DNA of 10,900 nt from Lachnospiraceae bacterium. GTDB taxonomy: Bacteria; Bacillota; Clostridia; Lachnospirales; Lachnospiraceae. The DNA lies in the NCBI GenBank assembly GCA_900766815.1, contig CAAFWV010000013.1, positions 1 through 10,900 on the forward strand, in the 5' to 3' direction. Shown in pieces: positions 6,621-10,900 of this stretch (its first letter is position 1; each line of letters opens with the position of its first letter). The notes beneath the pieces were generated by a model that was not told the DNA's origin, did no database searches, and saw nothing but the letters and a program-made list of their open reading frames with translations. A program made the translations under genes and the position numbers.

Positions 6621-6629
6621 TGCTAATAT
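6621..6629 (+). promoter_or_regulatory. extended -10 promoter for the XRE regulator
   Basis: TGCTAATAT is an extended -10 (TGn plus TAATAT). No good -35 is present (TTTCCT at 17 bases spacing). Predicted start is ~6636, 30 bases before the ATG and 18 before the AGGAGA ribosome binding site. Confidence 0.45.
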
Positions 6630-6665
6630 TAATTTGGTGTTTTATGTGATTATAGGAGAAATGAC

Positions 6666-7082
6666 ATGTTTGGAACACGATTAAAAGAATTACGTAAGAA
6701 AAATGGATATACACAGGTTACATTGGCAGAAAAATTAGGAGTTTCCAAAGGCACTATCGCTATGTGGGAAGTCGGCAAAAGGAAGCCTGATTTTGAAACG
6801 CTGTGTAATCTGTCAAAATTCTTTGATGTAAGAACAGATTATATATTGGGGCAGTCGGATGATGATTCTTCTGCTACTCTCACTATCGAGACCATAAATC
6901 AGCTCGGTGCATGGGAAACGGAAGAAAGGCTTAAAGAACTGTTTGAACTGTACCTTACCATTGATACATATGGTAAGAGCAATATAGAAAATCTTATCAG
7001 AAGTGAAGTTAATCGCTGCAAGGATCAGGGGACGTCGGAGGATATATCCGGGATTCAGATAAATGTGGCTTTTGATAAGTGA
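6666..7082 (+). CDS. XRE-family transcriptional regulator (Cro/CI type)
   Basis: DNA-binding protein of 138 residues. The N-terminal helix-turn-helix (about 4-60) is typical: GTRLKELRKKNGYTQVTLAE, then the recognition part LGVSKGTIAMWEVGKRKPD, then LCNLSKFFDVRTDYILG. After an acidic Ser/Asp linker (~64-70), residues 71-138 form a mostly helical part of unknown role, with no catalytic site or peptidase motif. AGGAGA (6654-6659) lies seven bases before the ATG at 6666; another ATG at 6661 is in a different frame. The gene is divergent from the excisionase-like/primase operon, the standard arrangement of a mobile-element repressor that silences excision and replication genes and itself. A run of eight C follows the stop. 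The gene appears intact, though the module it would control is broken. Confidence 0.88.
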   Translation: MFGTRLKELRKKNGYTQVTLAEKLGVSKGTIAMWEVGKRKPDFETLCNLSKFFDVRTDYILGQSDDDSSATLTIETINQLGAWETEERLKELFELYLTIDTYGKSNIENLIRSEVNRCKDQGTSEDISGIQINVAFDK

Positions 7083-7121
7083 TCCCCCCCCTATTGCATT
7101 TCACGACTTTATTTGTGAAAG

Positions 7122-7149
7122 AGAACGGCGGTTCTATCATTTTTGTTTT
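7122..7149 (+). terminator. weak candidate terminator after the XRE gene
   Basis: A 5-base stem AGAAC/GTTCT with a GGCG loop (7122-7135) is followed four bases later by TTTTTGTTTT. Just upstream is another small hairpin, TTTCAC/GTGAAA (7099-7104, 7115-7120). Both are short, so read-through into the next genes is likely. Confidence 0.3.
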
Positions 7150-7150
7150 A

Positions 7151-7179
7151 TTGAGATTTATATACCCCATGCCTATATA
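7151..7179 (+). promoter_or_regulatory. promoter upstream of the ASCH remnant and rhuM
   Basis: TTGAGA (7151-7156, 5 of 6 to consensus), exactly 17 bases, then TATATA (7174-7179) continuing as TATATAAAAA. Predicted start is ~7186. It would drive the ASCH remnant and, through it, the RhuM-family gene, for which no separate good promoter is seen. Confidence 0.55.
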
Positions 7180-7251
7180 AAAATAGTCATCTTCCCTAAT
7201 TGTCTAAATACAAAGTAATGAGATGCGTACGAAAGGAATAAAAACAATGAT

Positions 7252-7464
7252 ATGCGTAGAATTTTATTGAGTTTCAGTCCTAATTATTATGAAGTATTGC
7301 GTAATGGAAATAAGGTTTTTGAATACAGAAAAAGATTTTGTAATGAGGAAGTCTTAGCATATATTTATCTTGGAAAACCCATTCAGAAAATAGTTGGTAT
7401 TGCGTTGTTAGGGAAAAGAATCAACTTATCTGATTGGTATGATATGTATACGATTTTATTTTAA
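7252..7464 (+). pseudogene. truncated ASCH/PUA-like domain protein
   Basis: The 70 residues read like the first half of a ~120-residue ASCH (PUA-like, RNA-binding fold) protein: MRRILLSFSPNYYEVLRNG, the basic FEYRKRF segment, then AYIYLGKPIQKIVGIALLG. Intact relatives continue for another ~60 residues; here the frame ends abruptly after SDWYDMYTILF. The start is also odd. GAAAGGAA (7231-7238) is 13 bases before the ATG at 7252 but eight bases before an out-of-frame ATG at 7247 that meets a stop after seven codons. From 7443 a different frame stays open into the next gene, so a deletion or frameshift probably joined two gene ends here. Probably non-functional; the family call is tentative because only half the domain remains. 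Confidence 0.5.
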
Positions 7465-7598
7465 GTAATACGTATTCTGAACTTAAAACTGATTTGGATG
7501 AAAAAACAAAATCTGCTGAAGCAGATATTCAATTGATTGAAATGCATTATAAGCAATTTCTTATTGATGAGGGGATTATATATGGAACAGAAACATGA
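7443..7598 (+). pseudogene. 3' remnant of an unidentified gene, overlapping rhuM start
   Basis: Third-frame stretch without stops from 7443 to TGA at 7596-7598, reading on through NTYSELKTDLDEKTKSAEAD to DEGIIYGTET. It has no suitable start of its own (the only ATG, at 7542, is near its end). It is charged and helix-rich, with ordinary protein-like composition. Its last 17 bases overlap the start of the RhuM-family gene, the kind of overlap seen between coupled genes. I do not recognise the family. It could be the surviving tail of the gene that once preceded rhuM, fused by deletion to the ASCH fragment. Confidence 0.35.
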
Positions 7599-8586
7599 CA
7601 TCGTCCTTTATCAGATAGATGATACCAATGTCTGTGTCAGCGTATATTTTGAAGATGAGACATTTTGGCTTACCACAAAAGCTATGGCTGAGCTGTTTGG
7701 TGTAAAAACTCAGGCTATCACAAAACATTTGGGGAATATCTATGAAGAGGAAGAATTAACTCGTGAAGCAACTTGTTCCAAAAAGGAACAAGTTCAAATT
7801 GAAGGTGACCGTGAGGTAAAGCGTAATCTTGATTTCTATAATCTTGATGCCATAATTGCCGTCGGCTACCGTGTAAATTCAAAGAAAGCAACCAAATTCC
7901 GTCAGTGGGCTACCAAGACCCTGAAAGAATATATCACAAAGGGCTTTGTTCTTAATGATGATATGCTAAAGAACGGAAAGCCTTTTGGAAAAGATTACTT
8001 TGATGAATTGCTGGAACGCATCCGTGAGATCCGTGCCAGCGAGCGCAGAGCTTATCAGAAAATCACAGATGTGTTTGAACAGTGCAGCTATGATTATGAT
8101 AAGAACAGCGAGATCACAAGAGCCTTTTATGCATTTGTGCAGAATAAGCTCCATTTTGCTGTTACCGGTCAGACTGCTGCTGAGTTGATATTTGACCGTG
8201 TTGACGCAGAAAAGCCTACTATGGGACTTACCACATGGAAAGATGCTCCTGACGGCAAGATATTAAAAAGGGATATTGTTGTTGCTAAGAATTATCTCAA
8301 TGAGAAGGAGATGTCCCGCCTGAACAGGCTTGTTACAATGTTTATTGATTATGCTGAACTAATGGCTGAGGATGAAGTTCTCATGAGCATGCAGGACTGG
8401 GTAGATCAGACAAATCAGTTTTTAAGCAACAACAGACGTAAGGTTCTTGAAGGCAAAGGAAGAATATCTCATGAGCAGGCTATCGAAAAGGCTGCAAAGG
8501 AATATGATATTTTCCGTGTACGACAGGATCAGGAATATGTATCAGAATTTGATAAACAAACCGAGAAATATTTTAAGGGTGAATAG
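7582..8586 (+). CDS. rhuM: RhuM-family protein (virulence RhuM)
   Basis: Full-length member (334 residues) of the RhuM family, named after the Salmonella SPI-3 gene and common on mobile islands and near restriction loci; the molecular function is not established. The N-terminus (about 20-65) has the family's KilA-N/Bro-N-like pattern FEDETFWLTTKAMAELFGVK with KHLGNIYEEEEL, suggesting DNA binding. The middle carries the conserved RNLDFYNLDAIIAVGYRVNS and FRQWATKTLKEYITKGFVLN. The C-terminal half holds FYAFVQNKLHFAVTGQTAAE, SRLNRLVTMFIDYAELMAE and WVDQTNQFL. No membrane segment is seen. The frame is open from a TTG at 7537, but I chose the ATG at 7582 because GAGGGG (7568-7573) lies eight bases upstream and family homology begins there. 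It ends in a strong hairpin shared with symE. It looks intact. Confidence 0.88.
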   Translation: MEQKHDIVLYQIDDTNVCVSVYFEDETFWLTTKAMAELFGVKTQAITKHLGNIYEEEELTREATCSKKEQVQIEGDREVKRNLDFYNLDAIIAVGYRVNSKKATKFRQWATKTLKEYITKGFVLNDDMLKNGKPFGKDYFDELLERIREIRASERRAYQKITDVFEQCSYDYDKNSEITRAFYAFVQNKLHFAVTGQTAAELIFDRVDAEKPTMGLTTWKDAPDGKILKRDIVVAKNYLNEKEMSRLNRLVTMFIDYAELMAEDEVLMSMQDWVDQTNQFLSNNRRKVLEGKGRISHEQAIEKAAKEYDIFRVRQDQEYVSEFDKQTEKYFKGE

Positions 8587-8590
8587 CAAA

Positions 8591-8627
8591 CAGCCGAGGT
8601 GGTGACATTTCGTTACCTCCCCGGCTG
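8591..8627. terminator. bidirectional hairpin terminator between rhuM and symE
   Basis: 16-base stem from CAGCCGAGGTGGTGAC (8591-8606) and GTTACCTCCCCGGCTG (8612-8627), with two mismatches, one G-T pair and an ATTTC loop. It begins five bases after the rhuM stop and lies 23 bases after the symE stop on the other strand. T-rich DNA follows on both sides without a long uninterrupted run. Confidence 0.75.
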
Positions 8628-8649
8628 CAATTGTTATTGCTATTAGATT

Positions 8650-8841
8650 TTACTCTGTGATCGGTCTCTGAGCCTTTGTGATTATCAGCTTACCATCCTC
8701 ACACTGTACCTGAATCTGTGTGCCCTCTGAGAAACCAAACTCCTTAAGCCAAAGTCCTTTCAACATAATAGTAGGTGTGGACTTGTAGTGATATCCGCTC
8801 TGCTCATAAACCTTCATGTTTCTGCAATTTTTAGCTGCCAT
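8650..8841 (-). CDS. symE: SymE-family toxin of a type I toxin-antitoxin module
   Basis: Protein of 63 residues with the SymE core: a YHYKSTPTIMLKGLWLKEFG segment, then FSEGTQIQVQCEDGKLIITK, an AbrB-like swapped-hairpin fold. In E. coli, SymE is an SOS-induced toxin affecting RNA or the nucleoid, kept in check by the cis-antisense RNA SymR. Length and core match short Firmicutes members. GGAGGT lies six bases before the ATG at 8841. No LexA box of the Firmicutes type is visible upstream, so SOS control is not supported here. It converges on rhuM and lies downstream of the oxidoreductase gene on the same strand. An antisense partner is possible on the plus strand, ending at the hairpin at 8924-8951. 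Family call is good; toxicity is untested. Confidence 0.82.
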   Translation of the reverse strand: MAAKNCRNMKVYEQSGYHYKSTPTIMLKGLWLKEFGFSEGTQIQVQCEDGKLIITKAQRPITE

Positions 8842-8923
8842 AGTGCTACCTCCGATTTCAGATTACTTTGTTTCATACCGCTTGAAAACGTCATTTAAAA
8901 ATATTCTCTAAAAATCCCTTAGT

Positions 8924-8951
8924 AGCACCGCCTTTACTCGGTAGGCTTTTT
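8924..8951 (+). terminator. small hairpin with T-run between symE and the oxidoreductase gene
   Basis: AGCACCG (8924-8930) pairs with CGGTagGCT (8939-8947, two-base bulge) around an 8-base loop and is followed directly by TTTTT (8947-8951) on the plus strand. No plus-strand gene precedes it, so it could end an antisense RNA to symE. On the minus strand the stem is followed 11 bases later by ATTTTTAG and could weakly terminate oxidoreductase transcripts. Confidence 0.4.
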
Positions 8952-8976
8952 ACAAATGTGTATTTTTTGAGAGATA

Positions 8977-9948
8977 TTACTCAAACGGGTATCTGATTCC
9001 CCAGTCGTTTCTAAGCTTATCCATCCACTCCATCATCTTAAGTGTCTCTGAATGAGGCATCTCGCTGCATTCCAATGCACCTTCCTCCAGTGCTTTCCTG
9101 CAGGCTAATACCTCATATTCATAACCATTAATCTGCTTGGGAATTGGTATCTCCTTAATCAGTTCATGGTCAACATTAAATACCTCGATTTTCTCGATAT
9201 TATTTACATTGGTACAATGAATATATCCTTCGGTTCCGAATATCATACCGAGCCTATGTGTGGCTACCTGCATAGATGAAGACAGAATTGCAACTCTTCC
9301 GTCGTTGTAGGTTATTGTAATGGAATCCTGGCAGTCAACTCCGGTATTGGTATAGGTACAGCTGCCTGATATATCCTTGATATCATTGCCGAAAGCCATA
9401 GAGGTGAAGTTGATAGGATATATACCAATATCAAGAAGTGAACCGCCGGCAAGGTTAGGATCTGTCATTCTGTTCTTATGCTCAATCGGATAAGAAAGAT
9501 CTGCAACAATCATTCTCGGTGTTCCGATAATTCCCGATGCAATAGTCTCATTAAGAATGCTTCTGCTCGGCATATATCTGGTCCAGATAGCTTCCGTAAT
9601 GAATACCTTCTTTTCCTTAGCATAATCAAACAGCTCCCTTGCCTGAGCTGCATTGACAGTAAACGGCTTCTCACAAAGGACTGCCTTACCGTGGTCAATG
9701 CACAGCTTTGAGTGTGCCAGGTGATGAGAGTGCGGCGTAGCTACATAAACCAAATCAACCTTGGGATCATTAAGCATATCTTCATAGCTTCCATACGCTA
9801 CCTCAAATCCCCATTCATCAGCAAAGGCCTGCGCCTTGTCAATGTCTCTGGATGCAACGGCATATGCCTTTACGCTGTCATCAAGTCCGTTAATTGCCGC
9901 TGCCATGCATTTAGCTATGGCTCCGGCTCCAAGTATTCCTACATTCAT
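8977..9948 (-). CDS. Gfo/Idh/MocA-family NAD(P)-dependent oxidoreductase
   Basis: Cytoplasmic dehydrogenase of 323 residues, full length. The N-terminal Rossmann fold binds NAD(P): GAGAIA at 7-12 after the first strand, then ASRD (32-35) at the end of the second strand. TPHSHH (71-76) and the family hallmark CEKPF (92-96, catalytic Lys94) follow. The C-terminal alpha/beta domain carries GGSLLDIGIYPIN (168-180), with Asp173 and Tyr177 where the dimeric dihydrodiol dehydrogenase-like branch keeps its catalytic tyrosine instead of the histidine of inositol dehydrogenases. The natural substrate, probably a sugar, polyol or derivative, cannot be told. AGGAGG lies about ten bases before the ATG. 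It starts 28 bases after the DUF6688 gene and is probably co-transcribed with it. The family is certain, the substrate open. Confidence 0.93.
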   Translation of the reverse strand: MNVGILGAGAIAKCMAAAINGLDDSVKAYAVASRDIDKAQAFADEWGFEVAYGSYEDMLNDPKVDLVYVATPHSHHLAHSKLCIDHGKAVLCEKPFTVNAAQARELFDYAKEKKVFITEAIWTRYMPSRSILNETIASGIIGTPRMIVADLSYPIEHKNRMTDPNLAGGSLLDIGIYPINFTSMAFGNDIKDISGSCTYTNTGVDCQDSITITYNDGRVAILSSSMQVATHRLGMIFGTEGYIHCTNVNNIEKIEVFNVDHELIKEIPIPKQINGYEYEVLACRKALEEGALECSEMPHSETLKMMEWMDKLRNDWGIRYPFE

Positions 9949-9976
9949 TCAAAATCATCCTCCTATACATTTTAAT

Positions 9977-10900
9977 TTACAGATACTGCCGCGCGATTCT
10001 ATCCTCGGGGTATTCGTCTACGAGATAGATGACGAAGAGGAAGAACCACTCAAGGGGTTTCATGATAAACCAGATAATGTCAGCGACGTATTTAGATTTG
10101 ATGAGTCTGGCAATGGGGAAGCCGTACCTGTCATAGAAGCCCCTAACGTGCTTATGGAAGGTCGGGGTCTTCTCTTCTAAGATTTGTTCAAAGGCATTGG
10201 CTACCATCAGCTGCCTGTTAACCACTACATCGTGTCCGTGTCGCCTGCCCATACGAATTGGCTTAACTACCCTCCTGTGACCTCCTGCTGCAACCGTACA
10301 CAGGTAGTGCTCATCGTAGAACACGTTCTGGGGTGGGATCTTGGTTGAGAAGGTATAGTTTGCAGTCTCACTAAAGGCCTTGATTGCCGCATCCGGTGCC
10401 TGACCAAACAGCGCCAGGATCATAGTCAGGATTCCAAGCAGAGGAATCATAAATAATAAAGCAAGCAACGGCCAGTATTTCGCATTATTAAGTATTCTGT
10501 TGCAGGCTGACAGAAAGGCATTACTCTCAACCTTCGAGCTTCGGTCAGGGTCAGTCTCATGCGTTTTGACCGAATGTAGAAGCACGCGCACCAGAATAAA
10601 GAGCATATTGAGCGGAATGAGTAATGTGTATAGTAATTCACTCGTAAAGCAGTAATTCTTTACACAATTCTCGTAGGTGTAATTCATGCCCATGATATGG
10701 ATGGTGAAGAGGATTGACTCAATCACACCGACGTACATGGCCGAAAAGCATAATACCGTAAGTAATGGCGGTCGCTTCTGACCCGATGTAAATGCCCAGA
10801 CAAGATAGCCTATCGCGAACATGACACACATTACTGCGAAGGTCAGCATATAATCAGGGTTTATTGGTGCATGCAATTCGCTGTTTCTAAGCCCCTCAGA
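9977..10900 (-). CDS. DUF6688 membrane protein, function unknown (start possibly beyond right edge)
   Basis: About 300 residues, recognised as DUF6688, a Firmicutes membrane family without known function. Counting from the TTG at 10876, predicted membrane segments are at about 9-29, 38-60, 78-102, 132-157 and 267-287. Between the fourth and fifth lies a conserved soluble block: CTVAAGGHRRVVKPIRMGRR (193-212), HGHDVVVNRQLMVANAFEQ (213-231) and FYDRYGFPIARLIKS (247-261). The many invariant Gly, His, Arg and Asp residues suggest an enzymatic or binding site facing one side of the membrane. The start is uncertain. The TTG at 10876 has no Shine-Dalgarno site at a usable distance, and the frame stays open for all 24 bases up to the window edge, so the real start may lie outside. 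It is followed by the oxidoreductase gene. Confidence 0.75.
   Translation of the reverse strand, partial: SEGLRNSELHAPINPDYMLTFAVMCVMFAIGYLVWAFTSGQKRPPLLTVLCFSAMYVGVIESILFTIHIMGMNYTYENCVKNYCFTSELLYTLLIPLNMLFILVRVLLHSVKTHETDPDRSSKVESNAFLSACNRILNNAKYWPLLALLFMIPLLGILTMILALFGQAPDAAIKAFSETANYTFSTKIPPQNVFYDEHYLCTVAAGGHRRVVKPIRMGRRHGHDVVVNRQLMVANAFEQILEEKTPTFHKHVRGFYDRYGFPIARLIKSKYVADIIWFIMKPLEWFFLFVIYLVDEYPEDRIARQYL

Larger units (their letters stand above)
5800..8960. mobile_element. degraded integrative-element island (approximate limits)
   Basis: Between two chromosomal blocks lies a run of accessory genes: truncated prim-pol primase, excisionase-like HTH, divergent XRE repressor, ASCH fragment, unknown 3' remnant, RhuM and SymE. 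Gene types, broken frames and higher AT content from about 6360 to 7600 support acquisition and later decay. No integrase, relaxase, coupling protein or matching direct repeats at the ends were found by eye, so the limits are approximate and the element cannot be self-mobile. Confidence 0.55.

Noticed and set aside
7084..7091. Run of eight C as a phase-variation tract
   Set aside because: It lies just after the XRE stop codon, outside any coding frame or recognisable promoter spacer, so slippage would have no obvious effect.
7537..7581. TTG start giving RhuM 15 extra residues
   Set aside because: No family homology in the extension and a better ribosome binding site before the ATG at 7582.
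8842..8976. LexA (SOS) box upstream of symE
   Set aside because: Looked for a GAAC-N4-GTTC-type site because E. coli symE is SOS controlled; none found in the spacer.
8964..8990. TTTGAG/CTCAAA inverted repeat at the oxidoreductase stop codon as terminator
   Set aside because: On the minus strand the stem is followed by A residues, not T, so it does not fit an intrinsic terminator.
9836..10180. 114-residue plus-strand open frame and overlapping shorter ones
   Set aside because: Antisense to the conserved oxidoreductase and DUF6688 genes, with no plausible domain or ribosome binding site.

Overview
The window looks like chromosome from a low-to-moderate-GC Clostridia bacterium, most likely a gut Lachnospiraceae. 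The evidence is the set of Clostridia-type families (DUF4317, the DUF6449-type ABC permease, DUF6688), a UvrC of clostridial type and strong AGGAGG-like ribosome binding sites. No ribosomal or transfer RNA gene and no CRISPR array is visible.

Left part, housekeeping (1-5800). The 5' part of uvrC runs off the left edge on the minus strand. Its promoter seems to start transcription exactly on the uvrC start codon. Divergent from it is a TTG-initiated DUF4317 gene, closed by a strong hairpin that it shares with the convergent operon behind it. That operon (minus strand, 5721 down to 2314) is a YtrA-type GntR repressor, an ABC ATPase and an ABC-2-like permease with a large C-terminal extracytoplasmic domain. 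Its promoter is near consensus (TTGACA-17-TATATT), and a 33-bp inverted-repeat operator covers the predicted start of transcription.

Middle part, a degraded mobile island (about 5800-8960). It holds the first ~80 codons of a truncated plasmid/ICE-type primase-polymerase, an excisionase-like helix-turn-helix (HTH) protein, and a divergent XRE repressor. Next come a truncated ASCH/PUA-like gene joined to an out-of-frame 3' remnant, an intact RhuM-family gene and a SymE-family toxin gene. No integrase, relaxase or clear att site is present, so this reads as the leftover of an integrative element plus its stress or defence cargo. The most interesting spot is the leader of the HTH/primase operon: a good minus-strand promoter, a 15-codon arginine-rich micro-ORF, then a strong terminator hairpin just before the HTH gene. 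This has the layout of transcription attenuation.

Right part, chromosomal (8977-10900). Two co-directional minus-strand genes: a DUF6688 membrane protein, open at the right edge, followed 28 nt later by a Gfo/Idh/MocA-family oxidoreductase. SymE lies downstream of the oxidoreductase. Between them is a hairpin with an abutting plus-strand T-run, which could be the 3' end of a SymR-like antisense RNA.
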